Assembly: GCF_030272615.1 (NCBI RefSeq)
Contig: NC_081412.1
Coordinates: forward strand, 22,536,432 to 22,600,431
DNA length: 64,000 nt
Source of the DNA: Cryptomeria japonica
Lineage: Eukaryota > Streptophyta > Pinopsida > Cupressales > Cupressaceae
Direction of reading: 5' to 3'
Part shown: positions 9,792-21,511 of the stretch, in pieces
How positions within the stretch are numbered: the first letter of the stretch is position 1
Layout of the letters: each line of letters begins with the position of its first letter
Made by a program: the position numbers and the translations under genes
The notes under the pieces: generated by a model
What the model was told of the DNA's origin: nothing
Seen by the model: only the letters and a program-made list of their open reading frames with translations
Database searches by the model: none

Positions 9792-11735
9792 TGTAGACAC
9801 TTAAAAATAATTATTTTAATTATTTTTAGTTCATCACATAATTAATTAATTAATTATGTTAATTCAAATTCTCCTCAATATTAATTAATTATAATTAATA
9901 TTGTCACTATAGTATGTATTTTATTTATTTAATAAATCAATCTCTCTCTTTATTCTTCTAAAAATTAAATCCTCACAAATCTTCTTTTTAGCTAATTAAT
10001 TTCAATTAATTAGTTAACCTACATGATTCCTACAAATCATCTTCCTAATTCATCATTAACCTAATAAAGTCTTCTAGAAATTCCCTAAACTCGCTTAACC
10101 TTATTCTTCTAATTTTTAATTCCCTCCACTCATTCTCTCTCTTAGTCAAATCCTCCTACAAATCTTATCCCACCTAATCTTTCCTCTAATCCCTCTCCTA
10201 ATGAGTTGCTAGTGGCTAATCATCATGATTAGCCACAAAGTCAACTCCTTGTCCCTTCCATCCAACCACTAGCTTTAAATGCTCTTTTCCTAGGTGAATG
10301 TGAGATTCCTCTAGGCATCTCCTCTCCCTAGGAATTTTTAATTTCTTCTTATTCCTCCAATCCCCATGATCATCCCTTTTTAGAGAATTTAAAATTCCTC
10401 CTCCCCATTCTTCAAGGAATGTCACATCCTTTGCTCTTCTCAAGGCACATTGGGAAGTCTTCCCAATGCACCTTGCTCTTTTCAAGGCACATTGGAAAGT
10501 CTTTCCAATGCACCTTGAGGAGTGTGGAGACAAGAAATGCCTTTAAGGCATATCTCTTGGTCTCCACACCCTCTCTTGGGCCTTGTGTGAGCTCACAAGA
10601 AATCTTAGCCCTTCATCTTGAATCCACACTAACCATCCATTTTTCCTCTTCTCTTCCTATAAATTGAGGACTCTAACCCTTCATTATCCATCTCCAAACT
10701 TAATAATCTTATGTTGCCCTTTTGAGCCTAGGAAAATCATCTTAGCAACCTTACCATGTCAAAATCATCTCTCATCCATACTTAATCATCTCATCCCTAT
10801 CATCTCTCAAGATCCATCTCATTTGTGTACAACATTGGAGAGCCATCCACATCAAGCAAACAAGAGGAGCACATCAAGTGGAGCATCATCCAAGAGCACC
10901 TTCACTTCATCAAGCTCCATACGAAGGAGAAGGTATAAGGTTTGTGAGGTATATTCATCTCATTCTTGTTTTTGTGTGATTCAAATTATGTCTTTCAATT
11001 TCATATGTTTCTATGATTGATTTGTATGGTTTCCTAGCTAAATCCTCCTCACTGACCTTTTCCTCTCTTCAAGTGCATTGAACATAGAGGTGATAAACGA
11101 GCAGAAGATGTGTCTGATTAATAGTGATTGAGTGTGACTTAAGAGGAGGAAGACATTGTGAGAGAGGATTGAGAAAGGTGATCAATAAAGTCAAGTTGCA
11201 GAGTGGGTGGAGAGAATACAGATCAGTAAGGGTGAAACCGATAGAGGAGAATATTGTAAGGTTGCAAAACTTCATTTGCAACAGTGATTTCATTTGTATA
11301 TCTAAGTTTTATATTTCTTTCACTAAGTTGTAGCTTAGTGCAGGGGTTGTAGATCCTTTAGGTAGTAGCTTATAAATTATGCAAGGGTTGGTGCTCCTTT
11401 GAGTTGGTGCTCATAAATCAGGGGTTAGTGCCCTAAATTTTGTAATCATAGTTTCATTGTGAGGGTGGATTGGAGCAGAAGATCTCCAACAACTATTCTC
11501 ACTGAGGTTTTTCCCATATTAGGTTTTCCTTGTACATATCTGGTGTTGTGTGTTGCATCTTTGTGCATGTGGTATATTAATGTTTTAGCAAATTCTTTCA
11601 CAAACCTTGGTTGCACTATTTGAGCTATCGGTTAACACTCAGTTTGTTTTATATATTACCGATATCTCCTTGTTGAAGTAAAAAGAGTTTAGATAACTAA
11701 TTCACCCCCCTCTTAGTGATCCATTGTGTCCAACA
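9792..11735 (+). repeat. 3' LTR of the Tat-like element
   Basis: The LTR starts TGTAGACACTTAAAAATAA after the polypurine tract and ends GTGTCCAACA, about 1.94 kb. A TATAAAT box is at 10658-10664. The R/U5 side has a GAGGTTTTTCCCAT...GGTTTTCC block near 11510. It contains a 42-bp hairpin duplication (10434-10517). The end is fixed by the point where opposite-strand gypsy coding resumes. The next five bases are TATTG; the partner copy is not in the window. Confidence 0.8.
10434..10517 (+). repeat. Tandem pair of 42-bp hairpin units in the Tat LTR
   Basis: Two adjacent 42-bp units (10434-10475 and 10476-10517) are near identical. Each is an inverted repeat centred on CATTGGGAAG/CTTCCCAATG (second unit CATTGGAAAG/CTTTCCAATG). 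The change in one arm of unit two is matched by the complementary change in the other arm. The pair lies in U3 about 140 bp before the TATA box. Confidence 0.85.
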
Positions 11736-12766
11736 TATTGTTGCCAACTAAATTGTTCCATTTTGAATAACTTCAACAATTTCATATGGGCCCAACCAAT
11801 GTGTCTGCAGCTTCCCTATTGCATCCTTATACCTGGAATCATATAAAAGTGCCCAATCTCTCGATTTAAATTTTCTCTCCTTAATACACTTGTCATGCCA
11901 CTTAGTATGCTAATTTTGAATAATTTATGTGTGTTGGACAACCATCTTTCTTATTTCATCCAGAGCATTCAATTGCATGATGTGGCCTTTTTGTGCTTCT
12001 GATAGAGTCATATTCAGTTGTAGAGTTGTCCTAAGAGTTTAATGTTCAAACTCAATGGGCATCATGGCTGATTTTCCATACACCATTTCAAAAGGTGTAA
12101 AATCAATTATTATTTTCCACGTGGTTCTATATGCCCAAATGGCTTTTGGAAGTCTATTTGACCAATCTTTCTTATGAAGAGCTACTGTCTTGGCAAGAAT
12201 AGCTTCTAAATCCCCATTTGTGACTTCTACTTGACCATTTTACTAAGGATGGTATGGAGTGGACTTCCTATGCCTGATATTATATTCATTAACCAATACT
12301 GTGATTAGTGTGGAAGTAAATTATGGTCCTTGATCTGTAACAAGTTCTCTTGGCACTGCATATCTTGTAAATATTTCCTCATAGAGAAACTCAACTACCT
12401 TATTATCTTTTGCATGTGTCATTGCTCTTGCTTCCACCCATTTTGTAACATAATTAGTGCATACTAAAATGTAGGATTTTCCATTGGAAGAAGGATCAAT
12501 TGGTCCTACAAAATCCAAACCCCATTTGTCAAATGGTGCAACCAATATTTGGGGATACAATGTCATTTCATCAGATCTAGTGGACCTACCCATTCATTGA
12601 CATCTATCACACTTTCTAGTATATTGAACTGCATCTTTGTGTAAAGTTGGCCAATAATATCTAGCGTTAAGGATTTTAAGTGTTGTACTCTTAGCATCAA
12701 AATGTCATCCACATGGCTCATCATGACATGCATGAAGAATATCATAAGTTTCATCCTCTCAGGCAC
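11736..12766 (-). pseudogene. gypsy integrase (Athila-like element)
   Basis: The core reads WGLDFVGPIDPSSNGKSYIL with the first catalytic Asp, then LVTDQGP with the second, then NGQVEVTNG with the Glu, so the triad is visible. Stops follow TDQGP (at 12318-12320) and the TPYHP motif, and more stops and shifts follow towards the C-terminus. It ends at the GPY/F-type motif (HWLGPYEIVEVIQNGTI) where the Tat-like element is inserted. The N-terminal zinc-binding part is only partly readable around 12600-12766. Confidence 0.82.
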
Positions 12767-13673
12767 ACCTTCTCAAGACTTGGTCAGGTCTAATGTAGAA
12801 TAAACAATTAGCAATTCTAGAGAAATTGAAATTTTTCTCAACTAACAACCTTCTTTCTTTGGAAGAAAAGTGAGAAGGAAACTTATTAGCAATTGAATAA
12901 TTTGCAATATCAACATACCAGGGAGTGTGAGGTTTTATCAAGAACAAGTGTTCATCAGTGAAATCATCATCTATTGCTTCAAGATTGTCTTGGAATTGAA
13001 GCCTAGAAAGATAATCTGCAACTACATTAGCTTTACCTGGTTTATCAACAATTATAATATCAAATTCCTCCATCAATGGTAACCATCTAGCTAATCTTCT
13101 TGAGATTGAAGGCTTGTTCATAAGATATCTTATTGGTGTATGATCAATATGCACATATATTTGATATCCTGTGATATAATGCCTGAATTTGTTAAGTGCA
13201 TATATCACTACTGACATCTCCTTTTTTGTGATAGTATAATAAAGCTTTGGTCCCTACATATTTTTGCTAATGAAATAAATTGCATTCTCTAAATTATCCA
13301 TCTTCAGGCCCAAAATTGCTCCTATAGCATAATCTGATGCATCTGTATGAATATGGAAAGGCAATGACCAGTTCGGACCTTTGAGCACTAGTGCTTGAGT
13401 CAATGCGTGTTTGAGCTTCAAGAAAGCTGCATGGCATGCAGGAGTCCAATTAAACTCCATATATTTAGCCAAAAGATAATATAAAGGTCTTGGCATTTTA
13501 CTAAAATCCTTAATAAATCTTCGACAATATCCAACATGACCAAGGAAACTTATAACATACTTTTTCTTTGTAGGAACAGGAAGGTTTTGGATGACTTCAA
13601 TTTTGGCTGGATCAACTTGGATTCCAGCTGTAGAAATGTGATGACCAAGAACTATTCCTTCCTGCATCATCAT
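12759..13673 (-). pseudogene. gypsy RNase H and connection (Athila-like element)
   Basis: Two pieces: 13254-13673 carries the segment after the RT (VGYCRRFIKDFSKMPRPLYY, then LPFHIHTDASDYAIGAILG with the first RNase H Asp). Then 12759-13217 carries YALNKFRHYITGYQIYVHID, the DYLSRLQ end of the domain and an Athila-type linker (PWYVDIANY, then IRPDQVLRRC). A stop and a shift around 13220-13254 separate them. Confidence 0.85.
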
Positions 13674-14344
13674 GAAACGTTTTCACTATTCAAGGATAAA
13701 TTGTAATCTTCACACCTTTGTAAAACTTTCTTTAAATTCTTCAATGCCTCTTCAAACTTTGATCCATAAGTGGTAAAATCGTCCATATAAATCTCCATGC
13801 AATCTTGGGAAATGTCTGAAAATATGTTAATGACTGCTCTTTGAAAAGTAGCTGAAGAATTACATAACCCAAAGGGAAGAACATAATATGCATACGTTCC
13901 CCAAGGACAAGTAAACTGTGTCTTTTCTTGCTCCTTTGGAGCAATTCGAATTTGGTTGTAGCCACTGAATCCATCCAAGAATGAAAAGTATCGCTTCCTT
14001 GCTTAATAATCTAACACTTGATCCACAAATGGTAATGGAAAATGATCCTTCTTAGTTGCTGAGTTCAAAGCTCTGTAATCTACACATACCTGCCATTTAC
14101 CTCCTTTCTTTGGAACTATGACCAGAGGCGACACCCACTGGATATTTGATATAGGATAGATAAATCCAACATTAAATAATTTATGCAGTTCCTCTTTAAC
14201 TATCTCCCTTAATGCAGGATTAATTATTCTTTGTGGTTGTCTGATCGGTCTATAGTCTTCTTTGATATAAATGCGATGTGTATAAATCTTAAGATCTAGT
14301 CCTTTCATATCTCTGTAATCCCACACAAAAGCTTGTGATGACAT
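13670..14344 (-). pseudogene. gypsy reverse transcriptase (Athila-like element)
   Basis: The fingers part (VSPLVIVPKKGGKWQVCVDY then RALNSATKKDHFPLPFVDQV) is at 14003-14344. The palm with MDGFSGYNQIRIAPKEQEKT, LPFGLCNSSATFQRAV and the catalytic box IYMDDF is at 13670-13978. A TAA near 14003 separates the two halves, so one protein could not be made. The YMDD-type catalytic pair is intact. Confidence 0.9.
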
Positions 14345-15014
14345 TTGAGCAAATCAACCAGTGTTAGCTTTTGAGTTTCAGTGAGTTGATTGTTAATATT
14401 CAAACATTTATTTGGATCAACTTCCACTTTGACAATAAGATCTATCTAAGTTGGTTCAGAAAGATAAGAAGTGTGGACTTCCTGCAGCAACAAGGTATGT
14501 AATATGTCGGTGGCTGTAGGAAAATCCAATGCTGTAATATATGATGTTATCTCTTGCGATTGTTGCTCCAAGCCATACCGATTTTCTAGATTATTAGAAA
14601 GCACAAAATCTTCATCCTGAAGTTGTATAAATGATTCTCTATTAATCATCATAAGATGACTAACAAAGTTGACTTCTGCTTTCAATTCCTCCCCCATGTC
14701 AGGCCAAACAACTTGTTCTTGATCAAGTTGGGGCTGAGCAGACGAATACAGGGCAAGAGTTTTAGTGGAATTTCCATTAGAAATAGTTATATCCCTTGAT
14801 CAACATCCAATATATGCATCAACTGTAGCAAGGCAAGGTCTCCCTAAGATGACTGAATATCCCCCCAATGTAGCTTTAAGAGATAATATCATAAAGTGTC
14901 AGATATTCCCAAGAATCTAGAGTAACCAAAGCATCTTCAATCATACCATCATGTCAGACTGTAGAACTGTCAGCAAGCTTTAGGACAGTAGGAGTAGGTT
15001 TGAGACTGGTTATG

Positions 15015-16105
15015 TTAAGTTTTTGCATCCTTAGTCATTACATTGATAACGACTCTTAAATCTATTAGTGCATTCTTTATCTGAGTGCCATTTATGACTA
15101 TTTTCACAATAAGACTACCCGAGTCAAAATATTTAGGTATTGAAACCTTGCTTAATATAATATCAGCCAGTTGACCCATTGCATGCACTGTTTGAGAATC
15201 CTTCTTCTTCCTACCAGGTTTCTTTAAACATGCTTCTTTAATTGCTTTTCCATAGATAGGGACATCCTTAATAGCTTGGAATAATGGGATCTTAACATAT
15301 ATGTGTTTCAACTGATCAATAATATCAAAATTTATATCTTCTTGTTGATGACTCTCTTCGGCTTGCAGCCTTTGAGGAAATGGGGGCATTTTAGTAACCG
15401 ATGGTGAATTGGTAGGTTGTTGATTATGAGGAATTTGGTTTGCTGGAATGGATATTTCCTTTTCATTTGGTACTTCAATTATAATCGGAGAGGATAGGTT
15501 AGGAAAAGTTATCCCAGATCTAAGGTGAATATCACTTATACTAAGAGAATATGTTGGGTATTGAGTAGGATCAGCTAAATATACTTGTTGCTGCTGCTGG
15601 GGCTTACTATTAGGATTTGGCATGGGCTGAGCGGGCAATTGTGTGGGTTTAGATGGGACAGCATTAGGAGCAGGAGGTAGCATTATAGCAGGCTGTTGAG
15701 GTTGTTGCAATGGTTGTTGATACCTAGAAGATTGATTTGACCATTGTTGACCTCCTCTTCGTTGAGGAGTAGGTTGCCAATTCCCTTGTGATGGTTGTCA
15801 TGGTCCCTGAGATTGAGATCAATTTCCCTGTGGTTGCTGCCACTGTGGAGACTGATTGGCAAAATTTTGCCCTTGACCTTAAGGGTTATACCAATTTTGT
15901 GATTGATAATTTCCAAAATTTTGAGCATATGGAGGTTGCCACTGATTATTTTGTGCATAAAAATTCCCATTATAACCATAAAAGACAATAGATCAGGACG
16001 CATACCTTGTCTTGGAAAATTTGGCCTTATTTGAGCAACATAAAAGATTTGATCATCATCTCCATGTATTGGCTTAAACTCAGGAACATCAAGATTTACA
16101 ACCAA
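15015..16105 (-). pseudogene. gag C-terminus and protease region (Athila-like element)
   Basis: The 15015-15710 frame is Gln/Pro-rich, then has IPLFQAIKDVPIYGKAIKEAC and ends with GSLIVKIVINGTQIKNALID followed by LRVVINVM. In this family the last part is the protease active site, normally DLGAS; here it reads DLRVV, so the Gly is lost. The 15683-16105 frame is a Gln/Asn-rich stretch of the gag tail in a shifted frame. From 14345 to 15014 there are only short frames, degraded linker between protease and RT. Confidence 0.7.
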
Positions 16106-17090
16106 CTTACATCTACAATCCCTCTTCTTCTACCTACAACGTGGACAAAATTTTGCAAGCATTGCCTCATCTTCCTCATGCTTCTTCTTAGCTTGAAGTA
16201 TGTCTAATTGAGTGACCATATTGTTTATGATATCCTCTTTAAAATCCCTCAAAATATGACTGAGCTCCATTCATGACACTCCATTGCTGGATGTTGATGA
16301 AGACACTCCTGACTTAGAATGCCTACTCTTCTTAGTAGTGGCTCTCAAACACTTTTGGCAAATTTGGCCGATGTCATTCCATGTGGATTGAGTTATATGT
16401 CCACCTCCCATAAGGTCTAAGGTATCCGTGTATTCCTCACTGATCCCTCTCAAAAATATCAACTTAAGAGATTCTTCATTTAAAGTACTATGCATGTATT
16501 TCTTGACATAGAATAGAAATCTCTTGAGATAATCTTCTAGACTCTCATCCTCCTTTTGTGTCATTATGAAGATATCATCTCCATGTCGATCAGTCCCCGA
16601 CAATAATCTTTATATTTCTCAAGAAATAATCATTTCATCTCATCCCATGTATTGATTGTACTACTCCCTAGAATCATAAATCATCTCAAAGCAGATTCTT
16701 TCAAAATAGCAGGGAATATTTTATGTCTATGGGCATTTGTAGTGTAGTCATAACTCCTACAGAGGACATCAAATTCAAACAAAAAAGTATTGGGGTCCTC
16801 TATCACCAGTCCATAAAATTCAGGTAAAGAAGAAGTTGGAATATTCTTGAGGTTAGCATTATCATGCAAATCGGAAATGGGGAACTTAAATGTTGGGATA
16901 ACAGGTGGAGGTGGGGGATTACCTCTGCCTCCTGGAGGATTTCCTGCCATTGGTCCTTGATGAGAAGCTACAGGAAAAGGATCCACTTCAGGTGGTCCAA
17001 AGAGGAAATGAAGGCTATTCTCTGAAAGGTCAAATGCATAATGGTTCAAATTATCTGGGGCTTGATAAAGTGCAACAAAAGGGTTTACAT
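16106..17090 (-). pseudogene. gypsy gag (Athila-like element)
   Basis: The frame at 16681-17049 carries FKFPISDLHDNANLKNIPTS, then PEFYGLVIEDPNTFLFEFDV and LCRSYDYTTNAHRHKIFPA, the conserved start of the retrotransposon gag domain. After a break near 16610-16680 it resumes at 16271-16603 with QKEDESLEDYLKRFLFYVKK and LKLIFLRGISEEYTDTLDLM, the second half of the domain. A Cys-rich bit (FCPRC) is near 16130. Several stops break the frame. Confidence 0.83.
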
Positions 17091-17267
17091 CTGGGCCTCA
17101 TATGGATTGAGTCTTCTATGATCAGGATGATTAGGAAGGAATCTACCACAAGCATTTCTTCTTCGTCTATGCATGCAGATTCATGAGAAATACTTGAAAA
17201 CTAACAAAACCAACTATACTAAAAACTTAAAAATTCATGACTATGATAGGTTCTTAGTTTGGCACCA

Positions 17268-17285
17268 TCCTCGACAACGACGCCA
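17268..17285 (-). other. Primer-binding site, tRNA-Asp type, decayed
   Basis: The minus strand reads TGGCGTCGTTGTCGAGGA. It differs at three positions, all transitions, from TGGCGCCGTTGCCGGGGA, the complement of the tRNA-Asp 3' end used by Athila-type elements. Confidence 0.75.
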
Positions 17286-17293
17286 AAAAAGTC

Positions 17294-18490
17294 TGCCTTG
17301 CTAATTAGAATAATAACTAGACTTAAAGTCTCAACTCAGGGATTGGTCATCCATTCTGAGTAGCTATCATTTCTATGACTGAGGCTCATTTACTTGTCAA
17401 CCTAGGGACACATTACTTGAAATGGGCCTGCACTCTCTATGCACTAAGTTTTGGTAAGAGTCACTCTATTCTATTGCAACAACTAAATCTACTAAAACAA
17501 ACATGCATAAATATGACAACTGAATGGCTACAAGAAATCTTAACATTAATAGACGATTCTAAATAAATAACTGTCAACATTCAAAGCTAACAAACAAGGA
17601 CTACTCTGTTTACTTTAGCTACAGAAACAGTCACAAGATCTGATTCCAGTGGTTGCAGGAATAGTCAATTGCCATAACGTCTACTGCAACAAAAGAAAAC
17701 TTAACTTAAAAATCACATAGTAGTACTCACGAAGTGGTCCCCCTTGGATGAGTGTATCCAGATCTCAAAACAATTCTATATGCTCAGAATAACATAGTCT
17801 TTATTCATTATTTCCAAAAGTCGATACAATGCATAAAATAAGAGAAATACTTCTAACTTTGAAAACTCTGTCTAACATTTGCGAAGAGGTGCAAATCTTT
17901 ATTTATAAGAAAGCTATAACAAACTTTCAACTACTTAGATCATGCCCATGAAACTTGGTGGAAACTTTTATTACAACAACAAGAAGAAGTCAACCACAAA
18001 GAACGTAGGACTTTATTACCATCATCCAAGAATATAGCATGATGGTTTTTGCTAGATCGCTTCTTGCTGAAGACAACCATAAATGAGTCTGGTACCGCCT
18101 CGCTATTCCTTTGCTGCTTCACTCAAACACCGTCTTCTTCACTGTCTTAAATGCTCAGTCAGCTCAAAATATTTGTAGCTGTTTGCATGGTGTGATTCTC
18201 CATCTGGCTTAACTTGATCGCTTCTGCAACAACTTATTTACTCCCGCATCAAAGGTTAGAACATACAAGCACATATATATCCATTGCTCATCAATCACAA
18301 CATTTATACATCCACACATGATATTACCATAATAATCCGCATAGCTACATGAATATTTAGTCAAAAGAATACAAGGTTCAACGAGTTTAGCTATCATTCA
18401 ATATGCACATAATCAAAACTTTGATATACCCTATGACCTTCACATTGTCCCATTATGCTACTTAAAACACAAGAAAAACTTATCAGTCAT
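17294..18490 (-). repeat. 5' LTR of the Athila-like element (outer end uncertain)
   Basis: On the plus strand it begins TGCCTTGCTAATTAG just after the primer site. A TATAAATA box on the minus strand lies at 17900-17907. The far end cannot be fixed because no second LTR is visible; it must lie before the LINE fragment at about 18.5 kb. Confidence 0.55.
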
Positions 18491-18507
18491 AGAAATAAAA
18501 GAGCTAT

Positions 18508-18715
18508 TATTTTAGCTCATTAGATCTCTTCATTATTGCCCGTATAATTATCAATGAATCCCCTTCTAAATGTAATTTTTTGACTCCAATCTTTCTACAA
18601 AAACTTACTGCAGTCAATGTAACATAAACTTCAACAGCATTATTGGTCCCTAGTTCTAGTTTTTTTGCACCTAGAACCATCACATCCCCTTTCCAATCTT
18701 TGACAATGAATCTCC
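18508..18715 (-). pseudogene. LINE-type RNase H (RVT_3) fragment
   Basis: The minus strand translates as KDWKGDVMVLGAKKLELGTN, then NAVEVYVTLTAVSFCRKIGV, then KKLHLEGDSLIII. This is the plant RNase H-like domain found at the end of many LINE pol proteins; the EGDS Asp is kept. It ends in a stop after MKRSNELK, just before the LTR side. Only this domain can be read. Confidence 0.75.
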
Positions 18716-18779
18716 TACATGTCCTAGAAGGGATGAATAAAAGGGAACGTGGCTCTCAACTATGTTCACCAATGTTCAC

Positions 18780-19010
18780 AAAAAATCAAGGCCCTTGGTA
18801 TTTTAATACAACATGTTTCCCTTCTCTACAACAAGAGCTTCTTGAGAGTAAGAATCATTGGCTAAAGCATCTTGAAACCCCTTAATGTTCTCCTTCATAT
18901 TTTGAATGTTGTCATAGGGAACCATGAAACCAACATCATGATCTATGGGAGGATGAAGCTTAGGTGGTTTAGAAGTGTTAGAACCTAAATAAGGTAGAGA
19001 GTAGTTAGGG
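18780..19010 (-). pseudogene. Unrecognised coding-like fragment
   Basis: A minus-strand frame of nearly 70 residues is open (FTGPNYSLPYLGSNTSKPPK, then LHPPIDHDVGFMVPYDNI, then QNMKENIKGFQDALAND). Its composition looks protein-like and it lies just upstream of the LINE RNase H fragment. I do not recognise the family; it could be more of the same LINE or an unrelated gene fragment. Confidence 0.35.
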
Positions 19011-19019
19011 CCGGTAAAC

Positions 19020-21286
19020 CCAAACCAAACTACTTGATAATGAAACTAGGTCCTGGTCGAAGAGAACTTGTAGTTGTTTTAAAGGGATATATTTTGATTT
19101 CTCAAGCTACTAATGATTTCTCCATAAGAAGCAAACTAGGTTGTGAAACTCATACAAGTATCACAACATACAACCTAGTTGCCTCCTAAAGGAATGAGAA
19201 GGAAGTGAAAAATTATTTTGTTTTGAGGTGTCTTCTATGTTTAGCAAGTGTACAATTTGAGGAGAAAGGTGTAACACATTGGGTTCACAAAAATGTAATG
19301 GCGAGAAGATGAACTCTTTGAAGGGAAAATATTTCCAATGAGAATTCACTTCCCAATTACACTAAGGTAAATCAAAGTGTAGCTACACGTTGATTTATCC
19401 TTTCAAATAAATTAATTTTAATGGAAATTAGACAATTTAATTTTACAAATATCAATAATAGAAAAGATTAATAAATTTCCTTTGTTATGTAAATATCATT
19501 TATTACTTTAGAAACAAAAAATAGAGATGTATAGATATCCTATAGAGTATGCAAGTTTACTGTCTTGATACTAGTGTGACAAGTTGTTGTCTCATATAGA
19601 CAAGTAACAAGAATCTATAATACCATGCAAATCTACTCTTGCACACGTTTCAAAACATCATGGTAATAGGATACAATGACAACAAAATATCAACTACTAG
19701 AATAACCAAATAGAAATCAAGAAAAAAGGGGTAGAGATCACGAATATGTTGAATTTGTCAAAAACTCTATATGAACTTGCACACAAAGGAAATAATAAAA
19801 AATGTTAGGTGGTTGTATTAAGAGGTTTGCCTTAGTCAACACCTGCTTTGGTATTCTAACCTCCACAAACAACCAAGGCAAATAATAGATACCAATGACA
19901 TGGAAAAGAGAACAAATGTAAATGCTTCAATAGGAAAAGATATTAATTATATTATGAAAATGAAGCTAACGATATTAAACCTCCATGGTGAGGGAGCAAT
20001 AGCCAAAGTAGTGGAAAGTCCTTTCAAAAAAGCTACCAGAATCTTCTAAGAGTGATCTCTTCAATGCCCAATAACTATGTTACACCAAAACACCATGAAA
20101 ATATGCAAGCAATAGCTAAAATGTTCATAGAAAGATAGCATGTGAAAGCTTTGAATAGAAAGAGAGCTATGCCATATGAGTTATATCCTTCAAATTGTTT
20201 CTCCCTTGTCCACATAGAGGATTTTCACTTAGAATAGAAGGTCTAAGTTTGTTTGTGAGACTTGACCAAGCTGATAGGGGTGTAACACTCCAACAACTTG
20301 TTGAATCACACATTTTCATGGGACGCTAGCATACCATGCAAACGTTTGCACTAAATGCTCATGTCTGAAAAAATTGAACCTAAAAACTATGGAACAATAC
20401 AACATCATTAGAATAAACACATTTCGATAAAATCATAACATAATTAAAAAATATATCTTTTTCAAGACTAATGAAAAATTAGTATATTATTATGAAATTA
20501 CAAAAACATGCAATTTACAACACTACACTATATATCTCATACTATTAATAGATAAAATCTATAACTACTATAAAATTAAAAAATAAACATTCATAAAAGA
20601 TTCATTAACATTACTTTATTATCTACTTTAAATACAAATTTTCCTACTTATCTTTCAAACTTTCCCATCTACAATTTACAGTAATAATTATAAAACAAAA
20701 CAAAAATCATATTAATAAACTTGATCCACCTTTAAAAAATTCAAAACAAAATTAACAAATTATTAAAACTTAATCTACATAAACAGAATAACTAAAAAAG
20801 AACTAGGGGAAAGGACCCACTAGTTGTGCACCCTAACTTCATGCTTTTTACATCAGTTTATTTGACAAGTCCCTTGCTTATAACTAAGGTTTCAGGCCAC
20901 ATCATCAAATATCCACATCAGCGTGTTTTTTGCCAAGGTGTCCAAAACAGCCCCCCAAAAAAGTGAGACCAATAGGCATGCAAAAGAGACCCCAATAGTT
21001 GTGTTACTTTTTACAATATTAATACATTTCCTAACAACTGTTGATACATTTCCTAACAAAAATTGATATTTTTTGTTTCTACTGATGCTCTTCCTGGTAA
21101 GAAAAAATATTACCAAAACCAAATCATTAAATTTGAAACAAGCATGAACACTCCCAGCAACCAGCAAAATAGCCTTTGGGTTTTTAGATAAGGAAAATTA
21201 ATATCGTCATATAATTTGCCAATTTTATTTTAATACAAAGCGTCAAATGTTTGCTTCTCTTCCTGCCTGGTTAAACACTTCAGACT
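19020..21286. other. Intergenic region upstream of the bL35m gene
   Basis: No supported gene or element. 19380-20800 is AT-rich with short A/T runs and no coding signal. The last few hundred bases must hold the bL35m promoter and 5' leader, but I cannot place a convincing TATA box or start site. Confidence 0.5.
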
Positions 21287-21511
21287 ATGCAAGTTCTATG
21301 TCGCCTGCGATCTGCAGGCTTAAGCTTATTCGAAAGGCTTCCATCTAGTAGTATTTCACATTCGTCTTTTTGTTCTTTCAGTCTTTTCATCCCTCACAAG
21401 AATCTCATTTACACATTTCAGAGGTCATTCCATGGCATACCATTTTTCAGACCACAATCTTATCAATGGCACCCACAAATGCCTATAATTCCACTCCCTC
21501 ACTCTATCATG
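21287..21511 (+). CDS. bL35m exon 1
   Basis: 75 codons from the first ATG to the donor ATG|GTAACC, phase 0. It encodes the presumed mitochondrial targeting sequence. The frame stays open four more codons into the intron before a stop, so the donor rests on joining to exon 2. Confidence 0.85.

Larger units (their letters stand above)
3174..11735 (+). mobile_element. Ty3/gypsy element of the Tat type, 3' part, with antisense ORF and 3' LTR
   Basis: On the plus strand the order is the end of the pol RNase H, a second archaeal-type RNase H, integrase, a long non-coding stretch with an antisense ORF, a purine tract and the 3' LTR. A second RNase H and extra ORFs between pol and the 3' LTR are hallmarks of the Tat/Ogre group. 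The reverse transcriptase and everything 5' of it are cut off by the copia insertion at 3173 and the window edge. At 11736 it abuts the integrase C-terminal coding sequence of an opposite-strand gypsy element, so it inserted into that element. Confidence 0.85.
11736..18490 (-). mobile_element. Athila-like Ty3/gypsy element, truncated in integrase by the Tat insertion
   Basis: On the minus strand from about 18.5 kb downward there is an LTR, a tRNA-Asp-type primer site, gag, protease, reverse transcriptase, RNase H and integrase, in gypsy order. The reverse transcriptase (FSGYNQIRIAPKEQEKTQFT) and the PWYVDIANY...DQVLRRC segment resemble the Athila group, though the integrase is less typical, so the lineage is a tentative call. 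Coding stops abruptly at 11736 in the LGPYEI motif of the integrase C-terminus. The rest of the element should lie beyond the Tat insertion, outside the window. Confidence 0.85.

Noticed and set aside
20892-21167. 91-codon minus-strand frame upstream of bL35m
   Set aside because: No family resemblance; hydrophobic bias fits AT-rich chance sequence.
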